A stretch of 64,000 nt of DNA from Mycobacterium branderi (lineage in GTDB: Bacteria; Actinomycetota; Actinomycetes; Mycobacteriales; Mycobacteriaceae): contig NZ_AP022606.1 in assembly GCF_010728725.1 (NCBI RefSeq), positions 1,798,001-1,862,000 on the forward strand, read 5' to 3'. Of this stretch, positions 1 through 8,850 are shown piece by piece. The position numbers and the translations under genes were made by a program. Positions within the stretch are counted from its first letter, which is position 1. Each line of letters begins with the position of its first letter. Under the pieces are notes generated by a model. That model saw only the letters and a list, made by a program, of their open reading frames with translations. It did no database searches and was not told the DNA's origin.

Positions 1-410
1 GGCACGGTCACCATCTGGATGTACTCGCTGGCCACGTCCTTGAAGAGGCTCATCAGATCGACTTCTTGCTGGTAAGAGCCGCCCATCGCGCTGCGGTTGG
101 TCTGCCCGACGATCGCCAGCACCGGTACCCGGTCGAGTTTGGCGTCGTAGAGGCCGTTGAGCAGGTGGATCGCCCCCGGGCCCGACGTCGCCGCGCACAC
201 CCCGAGACGGCCGGAGAACTTCGCGTAGCCGACTGCCTCGAACGCGGCCATCTCTTCGTGGCGGGCCTGCACGAACTTCGGCTTGTTGTCTGCGCGCCCC
301 CAGGCTGCCAGCAGTCCGTTGATGCCGTCACCGGCGTAGGCGAAAACCTTCTCGATCTCCCAATCGCGCAGCCGTTCCAACACGAAGTCGGCAACCAGAG
401 CGCTTCCCAT
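1..410 (-). CDS. Thiamine-diphosphate-dependent enzyme (pyruvate oxidase/acetolactate synthase-like), N-terminal part
   Basis: This gene runs off the left edge, so only about 136 N-terminal residues are present. The protein begins MGSALVADFVLERL and then shows the usual N-terminal ThDP-binding (PYR) domain of the IlvB/PoxB family: FAYAGDGINGL, the conserved glutamate in ARHEEMAAFEA that activates the cofactor, CAATSGPGAIHLLNGLYDA and PVLAIVGQT. This family decarboxylates 2-oxo acids such as pyruvate; which member this is cannot be told without the C-terminal ThDP/Mg domain. The ATG at 410 is chosen because family homology starts at once. A promoter could lie in the 77 bases between it and the upstream tRNA gene. 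Confidence 0.85.
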   Translation of the reverse strand, partial: MGSALVADFVLERLRDWEIEKVFAYAGDGINGLLAAWGRADNKPKFVQARHEEMAAFEAVGYAKFSGRLGVCAATSGPGAIHLLNGLYDAKLDRVPVLAIVGQTNRSAMGGSYQQEVDLMSLFKDVASEYIQMVTV

Positions 411-487
411 TGCACACCTCTTCCTGTTCTGGGAGCAGATATCAGGAAGGTGGTTACCCACGCGGCGACGGCCTTAGACCACTTGAG

Positions 488-561
<74 letters not shown>

Positions 562-735
562 CATAAAGCCACGACAGCGTATCGCACCGCCCCGTCTGCT
601 CGCCAAAGCGGACTGCGCTGCTGCGTGGATCACACCGCGACGCGCGGCGCGATTTCGCCCACAGTGTGCACCGGAATAGCGCCCAAGGTCAGTAACGTTA
701 AGCAACCTAATTGGTCCAGTGGAAGCGAGAGAATC

Positions 736-933
736 ATGACGGTCCTGGGTGCCGTGGTGTTCGGCGGGCTCCTGGTCGTCGGCGTGCTGTGGCTACTGGT
801 GACCGCTCCGGCCAACGAAGCGCAGGAAGCCTGGGATCACGCCCAGCTGCACGAGCGTTCGAATTCGGCCAACGCCGCAGCCGACGGGGCTGGATTCAGC
901 CCGTGGGCTTTGACCCACTCGTCGCAGAAGTAG
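736..933 (+). CDS. Possible small single-pass membrane protein (65 aa)
   Basis: A short reading frame starts at ATG 736 and codes for [11 protein letters not shown] followed by a strongly hydrophobic stretch ending in LLVTAP (residues 3-24), then a polar tail. The hydrophobic N-terminus looks like a membrane anchor. The last 97 bases overlap, tail to tail, the 3' end of the cysteine-synthase-like gene on the other strand, so the tail may be a shadow. No family is recognised and only a weak purine-rich stretch (agcgagaga) precedes the ATG. Treat as a candidate only. Confidence 0.35.
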   Translation: MTVLGAVVFGGLLVVGVLWLLVTAPANEAQEAWDHAQLHERSNSANAAADGAGFSPWALTHSSQK

Positions 934-1934
934 GTGTCGGCGTAGCGGTCACCGCTGTCGGCAAGCAGCGTGACCACCGACCCGCTGCGGCCTGCGGCAA
1001 CCATCTCGGCGATCAAGCCGAACGCTCCCCATAGATTGGTGCCCGTCGACGCGCCGACCCGGCGCCCCAGCACCGCGCTGGCGTGACGGGCGGCAGCGAT
1101 TGACGCGGCGTCGGGAACCGAGACCATCCGGTCGACCACATCGGGCAGAAACGACGGCTCCACTCGCGGCCGGCCGATTCCTTCGATGCGCGACGACGCG
1201 TTGACGACGACGTCGGAGCGGCGCTCAGCGTAGGCGGCGAAAAACGCGGAGTTCTCCGGGTCGACCACGCACAACCGGGTGGCGTGCCGGCGATAGCGGA
1301 TGTAGCGGCCGATCGTCGCGCTGGTGCCGCCGGTGCCCGCCCCGACGACGATCCAGTCAGGGATCGGGTGCTTCTCGTCGCGCATCTGCACGTAGATCGA
1401 CTCGGCGATGTTGTTGTTGCCCCGCCAGTCGGTGGCCCGCTCGGCGTTGGTGAACTGATCCAGGTAATGCCCGCCGGTCTCGCGGGCCACCCGCTCCGCC
1501 TCGGCGTACACGTCACCCGAATGCTGCACGAAATGGCAACGCCCACCCTGTGATTCGATCAATGCGACCTTGGCTGCGCTGGTCGACGCGGGCATCACCG
1601 CGACGAACGGCAGGCCCAGTAGCGCAGCGAAATACGCTTCCGAGACCGCCGTCGAGCCCGACGACGCCTCGACCACCGTGGTGTCCTCTCCGATCCAGCC
1701 GTTGCACAGCGCGTAGAGGAACAGCGAGCGGGCCAATCGGTGTTTGAGACTGCCGGTGATGTGCGTCGTCTCGTCCTTGAGGTACAGCTCGACGCCGGCG
1801 TCGGCGCTCCACGCCGACGGCAGCGGGTAGCGCAGCAGATGAGTGTCGGCGCTGCGGCGGGCGTCCGCCTCGATCAATCGGATCGCGTTGTCCGTCCAGC
1901 CGCGTGGCCGGCAGCGAGCCGCAACGCGCGTCAA
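837..1934 (-). CDS. PLP-dependent cysteine synthase/cystathionine beta-synthase family protein (Rv3684-like)
   Basis: A 365-residue fold-type II PLP enzyme. The cofactor lysine is in the [10 protein letters not shown] motif (Asn replaced by His relative to SxKxR/N variants), followed by the phosphate/substrate loop [12 protein letters not shown] and the glycine-rich [19 protein letters not shown]-terminal ADSGDRY segment is typical of the family. The substrate is unknown; the family makes or breaks C-S bonds on serine or cysteine derivatives. A much longer open frame extends upstream but would overlap the phosphoesterase gene. The TTG at 1934 overlaps that gene's TGA (TTGA) and fits the start of homology, so I use it. 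It is translationally coupled to the upstream phosphoesterase. Confidence 0.85.
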   Translation of the reverse strand: MTRVAARCRPRGWTDNAIRLIEADARRSADTHLLRYPLPSAWSADAGVELYLKDETTHITGSLKHRLARSLFLYALCNGWIGEDTTVVEASSGSTAVSEAYFAALLGLPFVAVMPASTSAAKVALIESQGGRCHFVQHSGDVYAEAERVARETGGHYLDQFTNAERATDWRGNNNIAESIYVQMRDEKHPIPDWIVVGAGTGGTSATIGRYIRYRRHATRLCVVDPENSAFFAAYAERRSDVVVNASSRIEGIGRPRVEPSFLPDVVDRMVSVPDAASIAAARHASAVLGRRVGASTGTNLWGAFGLIAEMVAAGRSGSVVTLLADSGDRYADTYFCDEWVKAHGLNPAPSAAALAEFERSCSWA

Positions 1935-2887
1935 TGCACCGAATACGTTGGCTGCGAACGCCCCCGGTCGCGGTGCGAGTCGCGCCCGCCGGTCGGTGCG
2001 GCGATCAGCGTCAGCAGCGTCGCCTCGGGCCGGCAGCAGAACCGCACCGGCGCAAACGGCGACGTGCCGATCCCCGCCGAAACGTGCAGCCGCATCGTCG
2101 CTCCCCAGCGCGACGCGCCCTTGGCCCGAGAGCGGTCCAGGCCCGAATTCGTCACCAGCGCACCGTAGAACGGCAAGCACAGCTGACCGCCGTGGGTGTG
2201 ACCGGCCAGCACCAGCTGGTAGCCGTCGGCGGCGAAGCGGTCCAGCACCCGCGGCTCGGGCGAATGCGTCAGCCCCAGTCGCAGATTGGCCGCCGGGCTG
2301 GCCGGCCCGGCGATGGTCTCGTAGCGGTCGCGGGCGATGTGCGGGTCATCCACGCCGGCCGCGGCGATGTGCAGCCCGGCCACCTCGAACTCGCGACGGT
2401 TGTGGGTCAGATCCAGCCAGCCTCGCTCGGTGAACGCGGCCCGCAGGTCCTGCCAGGGCAGCGGCTGCCCGTGGACGCGGTGCCCGGGATTGGTCAGGTA
2501 GTTCATCGGGTTCTTCAGCCGCGGGCCGAAGTAGTCGTTGCTGCCGAACACGAAAACACCCGGCAGCGACAGCAGATCGCCCAGGGTCTGCACCACCGCG
2601 GGCACCGCCTTCGGGTGGGCCAGGTTGTCGCCGGTGTTGACCACCAGGTCGGGCTCCCAGCCGGCCAGTTCCCGCAGCCACGCCTGCTTGCGGCGCTGAC
2701 CCGGCCGCATGTGGATGTCGCTGATGTGCAGCACCCGCAGCGGCGACGAGCCCGGCGTCAGCACGGGCATGGTCAGCTCTCGCACCACGAACGCGTTGCG
2801 TTCGATGATTGACGCGTAACCGATGCCGGCGACGGCCGAGCCCAGCGCGACGGCGCCGGTGGTTTTCAGGACTGCAGAAGCGGACAT
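1931..2887 (-). CDS. Calcineurin-like metallophosphoesterase, membrane-anchored (Rv3683-like)
   Basis: This 318-residue protein has an N-terminal hydrophobic segment (residues 8-27) that should tether it to the membrane, then all metallophosphoesterase metal motifs in order: [30 protein letters not shown] and LAGHTHGGQ. These bind two metals and hydrolyse phosphoesters; the YkuE/LpxH-like subgroup acts on lipid or nucleotide phosphates, but the substrate here is not known. It follows ponA2 with 22 bases between them and its stop overlaps the next gene, so the three are probably one transcript with ponA2 first. A cell-wall role is inferred from that context. Confidence 0.9.
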   Translation of the reverse strand: MSASAVLKTTGAVALGSAVAGIGYASIIERNAFVVRELTMPVLTPGSSPLRVLHISDIHMRPGQRRKQAWLRELAGWEPDLVVNTGDNLAHPKAVPAVVQTLGDLLSLPGVFVFGSNDYFGPRLKNPMNYLTNPGHRVHGQPLPWQDLRAAFTERGWLDLTHNRREFEVAGLHIAAAGVDDPHIARDRYETIAGPASPAANLRLGLTHSPEPRVLDRFAADGYQLVLAGHTHGGQLCLPFYGALVTNSGLDRSRAKGASRWGATMRLHVSAGIGTSPFAPVRFCCRPEATLLTLIAAPTGGRDSHRDRGRSQPTYSVH

Positions 2888-2909
2888 GCAGGCATGCTAC
2901 TGCGCCGGG

Positions 2910-5342
2910 CTATGGCGGCGGCGGCTGCTCCGGTGCGGGAGGCGGCAACAGCGGGATCGTGATCGGCGGCAATCCCGGGATCTCGATGACTTGCGAGCCG
3001 ATCGGCGCCGGCCCACCTTCCGGTGGCGGCGGCGGGGCCGGCGGGACGCCGTTGCTGATCTGGATGGTGACGACGGCGCCCGGGATTGTCTGGCCGCTGG
3101 GTGTCGTTCCGACCACTTCCCCGTACTTGGCGCTGCTGTTGACCGACGTCGGTTGGTCGGCGACCTGGAAACCAGCTTCCTTCAGACGCTGGCGCGCCCC
3201 GTCGACGTCCAGCCCGGCGACGCTGGGCACTCGCGAGTTGGGGCCGCCGTCGACATACCGCGGATCGGTCGGCGGCAGCTTGACTTCGCCGAACTTGTCC
3301 GCGATGGGCTTCATCGCGGTGAACCAGGTTCGGGCCGGCTCGTTACCGCCGTAGAGGTTGCCGTCGCCGCAGCGCCGCAGCGGCGAGGAGCACAGATCCG
3401 ACGGCGAGCTGGAGTCGTCGTAGATGTAGTTGGCGGCCGCGTACTGGTTGGTGAAGCCGACGAAGCCCGACGAGCGGTGCGCCTCGGTGGTACCGGTCTT
3501 GCCGGACATCGGCAGGTTCCAGCCCGCCGCGGCGGCCGAGCCCGACGCGGTGCCGCCAGGCTGCGAGTCCTTGCTCAGCGCGTTGGCCAGCGTGTTCGCC
3601 AGGCCCTCCGGCACCACCTGGTCGCACGCCTCGGCGCTGACGGCCACCTCGTTGCCGTCGCGGTCGATCAGCTTGTCGATCGGGTTAGGCGGGCACCACT
3701 TGCCGCCGGATGCCAGCGTCGCCGCGACGTTCGACAGCTCCAACGCGTTGACCTCGAACGGCCCGAGGGTGAACGAGCCGATGTTCTGCCGCTTGATGAA
3801 ATCGGCCAGGCTCTCGTTGCTGTTCTCGTCGTAGTCGCGGGCGCTGCCCGGATCGGCGTAGGAACGCAGCCCCAGCCGGACCGCCATATCCACCGCCCGC
3901 GGCACCCCCACCATCTGGATCAGCTTGGCGAACGCGGTGTTCGGCGAGGTGGCCAGCGCGTCTGTCACGTTCATCGACCCGCGGTAGTTGCCGGCGTTGA
4001 CCACGCACCACGTCTCCTTGGGGCAGCCCTTGGCGCCGCCGCTGCCCATGCCCTTGGCCTGGAAGTGACCGGGCACTTCGAGCTGCATGTTGATGCCCAT
4101 GCCCATCTCGAGCGCGGCGGCCGTGGTGAAGATCTTGAAGATCGACCCGGCACCGTCACCAACCAACGAGAACGGCTGCGGCCGCATGGTCTCGCCCGCG
4201 TCGGTGTTCAGCCCGTAGCGGCGGTTGCTCGCCATCGCGATCACCTTGTGCGAGTCTTTGCCGGGCCGGATCACGCTCATCACGCTGGCGATGCCGTTGA
4301 GGTCCGGGCTGGCGGACGCGTCGATCGCCGATTTGACCGAAGCCTGCACATCGGGGTCGAGGCTGGTGCGGATCGTGTACCCGCCGCGGGCGATCTGCTC
4401 CTTGCTGATGCCGGCCCGCGCCAGATAGGCCTGTACGTAATCGCAGAAGAATGCGCGGTCGCCGGCCGCGATGCAGCCACGCGGTAACTCGTTGGGCTGC
4501 GGCAGTATTCCCAGTGGCTCCGCCTTGGCGGCGCGCAACGCCTCGGCTTCCTGCGGCAAGTTCTCGATCATGGTGTCCAGCACCAGGTTTCGACGTGCCA
4601 GCGCGCCCTCGGGGTTGGTGTACGGATTGAGCGCGGTGGTCGACTGCACCATCCCGGCCAGAAGCGCCGCCTGCTGCCAATTCAGCTCGGAAGCGTTCAC
4701 GCCGAAGTAGGTTTGCGCGGCGTCCTGCACACCAAAGGCGTTGTTGCCGAACGAAACCAGGTTCAGGTAACGCGTCAAGATCTCCGGCTTGGAAAACGTC
4801 TTGTCCAGCGTGAGCGCCATCCGGATTTCGCGTAGCTTGCGGGCCGGCGTGGTCTCGACCGCCGCGCGCTTTTCGGCGTCGGTCTGCGCGATCACCAGCA
4901 GTTGGTAGTTCTTCACATACTGCTGCTCGATGGTCGAACCGCCGCGGGTATCGACGTCGCCCGACGCGTAGCCGGCCAGCCCGTGCAGCGTGCCCTGCCA
5001 GTCGACGCCGTTGTGTTCGGCAAACCGCTTGTCCTCGATCGAGACGATTGCCAGCTTCATCGTGTTGGCGATCTTGTCGCTGGGCACCTCGAAGCGGCGT
5101 TGCGAGTACAGCCAGGCGATCGTGTTGCCCTTCGCATCGACCATCGTGGTGACGGCGGGGACGTCGCCCTCGAGTAGCTGAGCCGACCCGTTGGCGACGA
5201 CTTCAGAGGCGCGGTTGGACATCAGCCCGATGCCGCCGACGGCAGGAAACAGGAGGGCGGCGACGATCACGGCGGCCAGCAGGCAGCACCCGGCGAGCTT
5301 GGCGACCGTAATAGCGGTCTGGGGCTGCTCCGGCTCCGGCAT
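2910..5342 (-). CDS. ponA2: Bifunctional class A penicillin-binding protein PonA2 (PBP2)
   Basis: The 810-residue protein polymerises and crosslinks peptidoglycan. In order: cytoplasmic tail, one membrane helix (about 10-37), a glycosyltransferase family 51 domain with the catalytic IEDKRFAEH (Glu103, His110) and RGGSTIEQQYVKN, and a transpeptidase domain with GAGSIFKIF (SxxK) and SGKTGTTEAHRSSG (KTG). A C-terminal PASTA domain follows (from VPSVAGLDVDGARQ) with a proline-rich tail. Orthologues are well conserved and matter for stress and acid survival. An in-frame ATG lies 15 codons upstream, but homology begins at MPEPEQPQ, so 5342 is used. It diverges from whiB4 across a 324-bp regulatory region. 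Confidence 0.95.
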   Translation of the reverse strand: MPEPEQPQTAITVAKLAGCCLLAAVIVAALLFPAVGGIGLMSNRASEVVANGSAQLLEGDVPAVTTMVDAKGNTIAWLYSQRRFEVPSDKIANTMKLAIVSIEDKRFAEHNGVDWQGTLHGLAGYASGDVDTRGGSTIEQQYVKNYQLLVIAQTDAEKRAAVETTPARKLREIRMALTLDKTFSKPEILTRYLNLVSFGNNAFGVQDAAQTYFGVNASELNWQQAALLAGMVQSTTALNPYTNPEGALARRNLVLDTMIENLPQEAEALRAAKAEPLGILPQPNELPRGCIAAGDRAFFCDYVQAYLARAGISKEQIARGGYTIRTSLDPDVQASVKSAIDASASPDLNGIASVMSVIRPGKDSHKVIAMASNRRYGLNTDAGETMRPQPFSLVGDGAGSIFKIFTTAAALEMGMGINMQLEVPGHFQAKGMGSGGAKGCPKETWCVVNAGNYRGSMNVTDALATSPNTAFAKLIQMVGVPRAVDMAVRLGLRSYADPGSARDYDENSNESLADFIKRQNIGSFTLGPFEVNALELSNVAATLASGGKWCPPNPIDKLIDRDGNEVAVSAEACDQVVPEGLANTLANALSKDSQPGGTASGSAAAAGWNLPMSGKTGTTEAHRSSGFVGFTNQYAAANYIYDDSSSPSDLCSSPLRRCGDGNLYGGNEPARTWFTAMKPIADKFGEVKLPPTDPRYVDGGPNSRVPSVAGLDVDGARQRLKEAGFQVADQPTSVNSSAKYGEVVGTTPSGQTIPGAVVTIQISNGVPPAPPPPPEGGPAPIGSQVIEIPGLPPITIPLLPPPAPEQPPPP

Positions 5343-5666
5343 GGCTACTAGACTAGCGGCGCCGCGACGGAAGTCATCTGGAGTCATCTCAAGTGGCTGA
5401 TGAGCATATTTTCCCCAGCGTCACAGGTCAGGGCCTATTCGTTGGTCCGTTCGACCCGTCGGGCGGCCCCTTCATGATCGGACGGCACAGTTGTGCCAAA
5501 AAAGGGGGTATCAAACCGTTGCGCAATTGGCACCTGACCACCTAACTTAGACGCACAGTGAGATACAGGTAACACCGACGTGCATAGTGTGGCCTAGATC
5601 GCATTGCCGATCTATACCGCGAGTCGGGGCCGTCGTACTGGCGGTGAGAGCGAAGAGGGGACGCTG
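5343..5666. promoter_or_regulatory. Divergent ponA2/whiB4 regulatory region
   Basis: This 324-bp stretch has no convincing gene. It contains two dyads: GTGCCAA/TTGGCAC (5493-5499 and 5527-5533, flanking an A6-G5 tract) and TAGATCG/CGATCTA (5595-5601 and 5608-5614, 6-nt spacer). A TATACC hexamer at 5613-5618 is a possible whiB4 -10. The 14 bases just before whiB4 hold its AGAGGGG ribosome-binding site. WhiB4 genes in relatives are redox regulated and autoregulated, so either dyad could be an operator; that is inference. Confidence 0.45.
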
Positions 5667-6020
5667 GTGTCTGGTACACGGATCGCGGCACGGAAGGCGA
5701 ACACTGCACCGGCAGGAAGCACCGTTCACCGTGCTGATTCCGAGTCACGAATCGCCTGGGTATCCAAGGCGCTCTGCCGGGCGGCCGACCCTGATGAGCT
5801 GTTTGTCCGCGGCGCTGCGCAACGCAAGGCCGCGGTGATCTGCCGGCACTGCCCGGTGATGCTGGAATGCGGCGCCGACGCGCTGGACAACCGGGTCGAG
5901 TTCGGGGTGTGGGGTGGCATGACCGAACGGCAGCGACGGGCACTGCTCAAGCAGCACCCCGAGGTGGAGTCCTGGGCGGAGTTCTTCGCTGCCCAGCGCA
6001 AGCACCGCAGCGCTGGCTAA
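5667..6020 (+). CDS. whiB4: Iron-sulfur redox regulator WhiB4
   Basis: A 117-residue WhiB-family protein that binds an oxygen-sensitive [4Fe-4S] cluster and regulates or compacts DNA during oxidative stress. The four cluster cysteines are Cys37, Cys59, Cys62 and Cys68 (ALC...ICRHC...EC), followed by the family turn GVWGG (80-84) and a basic AT-hook-like end (TERQRRALLKQ and KHR). The N-terminal SESRIAWVSKALC is near identical to M. tuberculosis WhiB4. An in-frame ATG lies further upstream, but GTG 5667 has AGAGGGG 6 bases before it and is preferred. It stands alone and diverges from ponA2. Confidence 0.95.
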   Translation: MSGTRIAARKANTAPAGSTVHRADSESRIAWVSKALCRAADPDELFVRGAAQRKAAVICRHCPVMLECGADALDNRVEFGVWGGMTERQRRALLKQHPEVESWAEFFAAQRKHRSAG

Positions 6021-6024
6021 GCCC

Positions 6025-7158
6025 TTACGCCGCGCCGTTGGTAGCCGTCATCTGATCGGCGATCGCGCGCAGCGCCTCGAGGTCGCACACGTCGAAGGGA
6101 AGCGAGGGCACTCCGACAATCGCGACGTGCGGATTGGCCCCGGTGAACCGCGACAACAGCCGAATCTCCCGCTTGGACGTCGCCGCCCGGTCGGCGTGAA
6201 CCTGCAGGACCGCCCTGGCTAGGTCACCGGAGTCCGATTCGTTCTCCAGCGTCTCGGCGCCGTCGATGGCCCGCTCCACCGGCAACGAGCACAGCATCGG
6301 ATGGGTGCGGTTCAGGATGAGACCGGCCAGCGGCATGCGCTCCTCGGAAAGCCGGTCGACAAAGAACGACGCCTCCCGCAGCGCGTCCGGCTCGGCCGCT
6401 GACACCACCACGAACTGCGTACCGCGTCGCTTCAGCAGCGCGTAGGTGCGGTCGGCCTTCTCCCGGAACCCGCCGAAGGTGGCATCCAGCGACTGCACGA
6501 AACCTGCAGCGTCGGAAAGCATTTGGGAGCCCAGGACGGTCGACAGCGCCTTCATCGCCAGGCCGACGGCGCCGGTGACCAGTCGGCCGATGCCGCGCCC
6601 GGGCCCGAGCAGCAGCCGCCACAGCCGGCTATCCATGAAGCTGCCCAACCGTTTCGGCGCGTCCAGGAAATCCAGCGCGTTGCGCGACGGCGGCGTGTCC
6701 ACCACCACCAAGTCCCAACGGTCCTGGCTCAGCAGCTGGCCGAGCTTTTCCATCGCCATGTATTCCTGGGTGCCGGCCAGCGAGGTGGCGACCGTCTGGT
6801 AGAACTGGTTGTCCAGAATCGCTTGTGCGCGTTCGGGTCCGGAGTACTGGATCACCATCTCGTCGAACGTGCGGCGCATGTCGAGCATCATCGCGTAGAG
6901 CTGGCCCGGTACTTCGGGAGCCAGCGGCACGCGCTGCGGCGAGTTGCCAAGGTCGTTGATTCCCAACGCTTGTGCGAGCCGCTTGGCCGGGTCGATGGTC
7001 AATACCACGACGGTGCGGCCGTTCTCGGCTGCGCGCAACGCCATCGCGGCGGCAGTGGTGGTCTTGCCGACGCCGCCGGCGCCGCAGCACACCACCACCC
7101 GGTTGGTTTTGTCGGCCAGGATAGCGGCCACGTCCAGTCTCGGCGGCGTGGTACTCAT
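6025..7158 (-). CDS. ArsA/Get3-family ATPase, second subunit (Rv3680-like, BagB)
   Basis: This 377-residue P-loop ATPase has the deviant Walker [18 protein letters not shown] (residues 25-41), an [13 protein letters not shown]-loop and the switch [15 protein letters not shown], marking it as the anion-transporting ATPase/Get3 group. In M. tuberculosis the two neighbours Rv3679 and Rv3680 form a heteromeric complex related to tail-anchored protein targeting ATPases and help with redox and glycerol stress. The arsenite-binding cysteines of classical ArsA are not evident. Its ATG overlaps the stop of the preceding paralogue by 4 bases, which supports co-translation. It converges on whiB4 with a 4-base gap. 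Confidence 0.9.
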   Translation of the reverse strand: MSTTPPRLDVAAILADKTNRVVVCCGAGGVGKTTTAAAMALRAAENGRTVVVLTIDPAKRLAQALGINDLGNSPQRVPLAPEVPGQLYAMMLDMRRTFDEMVIQYSGPERAQAILDNQFYQTVATSLAGTQEYMAMEKLGQLLSQDRWDLVVVDTPPSRNALDFLDAPKRLGSFMDSRLWRLLLGPGRGIGRLVTGAVGLAMKALSTVLGSQMLSDAAGFVQSLDATFGGFREKADRTYALLKRRGTQFVVVSAAEPDALREASFFVDRLSEERMPLAGLILNRTHPMLCSLPVERAIDGAETLENESDSGDLARAVLQVHADRAATSKREIRLLSRFTGANPHVAIVGVPSLPFDVCDLEALRAIADQMTATNGAA

Positions 7159-8177
7159 CGAACTCCTTGCTGCGCAAGCACTTCGGAGAGCTCGTAGAGA
7201 CTGCCGAGATCGACACCGTCGGCGATCGTGGGGAGCTCCAGCCGCGGCACTTGCAACTCGTCGAGCTGCTCGGCGGTTTCGGCGCGGGCGGTGATGCGGG
7301 TGGCGTGCTGGATGGTCTCGGTCAGCAGGCCGGCGAAATCGTGGTCGTTCAGCGTGATTCCGGCCTTCGCAAGTCCTGCCCGCACCGCGTCGGCGTCGAT
7401 GTCGCCCTCGGCCGCCTTGGCCAGGTCGTCGGGCTGCAGGTAGGCCGGGATGTTGCGGTTGACGATCACGCTGCCGATCGGCAGGTTCAACTCCTGCAAC
7501 TCGTCGATGGCCTCCATGGTCTCCTGCATGGGCAGCGCCTCCAGCAGCGTCACCAGGTGTACGGCGGTCTGGTCGGAATGCAGCAGCTGGACCACACCCT
7601 CGCTTTGCGAATACACCGGCCCACCCTTGGCCAGATCGGCCACCGCCCTGGTGACGTCCAAAAAGCGCGCGATGCGACCCGTCGGCGGCGCATCGACCAC
7701 GACTGCGTCGTACACGGGCTGCCGGTCCTTGCCGACGCGGATCACCGACTCCTTGATCTTTCCGGTGAGCAGCACGTCGCGCAGGCCCGGCGCGATCGTC
7801 GTGGCGAACTCGATCGCGCCGATGCGCCGCATCGCCCGGCCGGCGATGCCGAGGTTGTAGAACATGTCGAGGTATTCCAGGAACGCGGCCTCGATGTCGA
7901 TTGCCAGCGCGTTGACGAGGCCGCCATGTTCGGCGGTCGCGATCTTGACCTCTTTGTAGGGCAGCGGCGGCACGTCGAAAAGTTGCGCAATCCCTTGGCG
8001 CCCTTCGACTTCCACGAGCAACACCTTGCGCCCGCCGGACGCCAGGGTCAGTGCGAGCGCGGCGGCGACGGTCGACTTACCGGTGCCCCCCTTGCCGGTC
8101 ACGAAATGCAAGCGGGCCTTCTCCAGTCGTGCTGGCCAGCCGATGGAAGCAACGCTGCTTGGTGTGGTCGCCACCAA
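7155..8177 (-). CDS. ArsA/Get3-family ATPase, first subunit (Rv3679-like, BagA)
   Basis: The 340-residue protein carries the full Walker [21 protein letters not shown] (about residues 26-45), with the signature lysine of deviant P-loops, an [14 protein letters not shown]-loop and switch [19 protein letters not shown]. It is the first gene of the two-gene ATPase operon, overlapping its partner by ATGA. The GKGGTGKST lysine is intact, whereas the partner has GAGGVGKTT, so this subunit has the more canonical switch. The start at 8177 diverges from the small DUF4177-like gene 47 bases away, leaving little room for two promoters. Confidence 0.9.
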   Translation of the reverse strand: MVATTPSSVASIGWPARLEKARLHFVTGKGGTGKSTVAAALALTLASGGRKVLLVEVEGRQGIAQLFDVPPLPYKEVKIATAEHGGLVNALAIDIEAAFLEYLDMFYNLGIAGRAMRRIGAIEFATTIAPGLRDVLLTGKIKESVIRVGKDRQPVYDAVVVDAPPTGRIARFLDVTRAVADLAKGGPVYSQSEGVVQLLHSDQTAVHLVTLLEALPMQETMEAIDELQELNLPIGSVIVNRNIPAYLQPDDLAKAAEGDIDADAVRAGLAKAGITLNDHDFAGLLTETIQHATRITARAETAEQLDELQVPRLELPTIADGVDLGSLYELSEVLAQQGVR

Positions 8178-8224
8178 AGCATGCTAACCAACGTGCGTTG
8201 TCACCCGACGGATAAGCTCGGGCT

Positions 8225-8386
8225 ATGACCCAACCGACCGCCTGGGAGTACGCAACCGTCCCGCTCTTGACGCACGCCACCAAACAAATCCTCGACCAGT
8301 GGGGTGCCGACGGCTGGGAGCTGGTTTCGGTGCTGCCCGGTCCGACGGGTGAGCAACACGTCGCGTATCTGAAACGCCCGAAGTGA
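8225..8386 (+). CDS. Small conserved protein, DUF4177-like (Rv3678A-like)
   Basis: A 53-residue protein starting MTQPTAWEYATVPLL, with the DQWGADGWELVSVLPGP core that marks the DUF4177 type of tiny proteins. Its function is unknown. It opens a run of three overlapping genes: its TGA overlaps the RidA gene's GTG (GTGA), which in turn overlaps the metallo-beta-lactamase gene. The compact coupling suggests a role with RidA, but nothing in the sequence shows which. Confidence 0.85.
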   Translation: MTQPTAWEYATVPLLTHATKQILDQWGADGWELVSVLPGPTGEQHVAYLKRPK

Positions 8387-8850
8387 GCGCGGGGTCTGCC
8401 AAGGCCCGGCTCGCTGAGCTCGGCATCGAGCTCCCGGCAGTGGTGAAGCCGCTGGCCGCCTACGTTCCCGCCGTGCGCACCGGCAACCTGGTGTACACGG
8501 CCGGCCAGCTGCCGATGCAGGACGGCAAGCTGGCCGGCGCCGGCAAGGTCGGCGCCGAGGTCAGCCCCGAGGACGGCAAGGAGCTGGCGCGGCTCTGCGC
8601 GCTCAACGCGCTGGCGGCAGTGGATTCGCTGGTGGGCATCGATGCGGTGATCCAGGTGGTCAAGGTGGTCGGGTTCGTCGCCTCCGCCCCCGGGTTCAGC
8701 GGTCAGCCGGGGGTCGTCAACGGCGCGTCGGAGCTGCTCGCCGAGGTGTTCGGGGACCGCGGCGCGCATGCGCGTTCGGCGGTCGGCGTTGCCGAGTTGC
8801 CGCTCGATGCGCCGGTGGAAGTCGAGCTCGTCGTCGAGGTGGGGTCCTGA
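8383..8850 (+). CDS. RidA/YjgF-family enamine/imine deaminase-like protein (Rv3678c-like)
   Basis: 155 residues of the YjgF/YER057c/UK114 fold. RidA proteins hydrolyse reactive enamine or imine intermediates released by PLP enzymes. Visible family features are the YTAGQLPMQDGKL segment, CALNALAAVDSLVG and the C-terminal VGVAELPLDAPVEVELV. The canonical catalytic arginine near CPVR... is not obvious (the corresponding segment reads HARSAVGVAELPLD), so this is an RidA-family relative rather than a proven RidA. The start GTG 8383 overlaps the stop of the previous gene; the end overlaps the next start. Confidence 0.87.
   Translation: MSAGSAKARLAELGIELPAVVKPLAAYVPAVRTGNLVYTAGQLPMQDGKLAGAGKVGAEVSPEDGKELARLCALNALAAVDSLVGIDAVIQVVKVVGFVASAPGFSGQPGVVNGASELLAEVFGDRGAHARSAVGVAELPLDAPVEVELVVEVGS

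Noticed and set aside
676..716. AT-richer stretch with TTAAGCAACCTAA as an iron-box (IdeR) candidate
   Set aside because: Only one half resembles the IdeR box; the dyad is not present.
1935..2180. N-terminal extension of the cysteine-synthase-like frame (to 2180)
   Set aside because: It lies wholly within the phosphoesterase gene in another frame, has no family match, and the TTGA overlap gives a natural start.
2823..4487. Long open frame on the plus strand opposite ponA2 (554 codons)
   Set aside because: Arginine/valine/glycine-rich translation typical of the antisense of GC-rich genes; ponA2 is unmistakable on the other strand.
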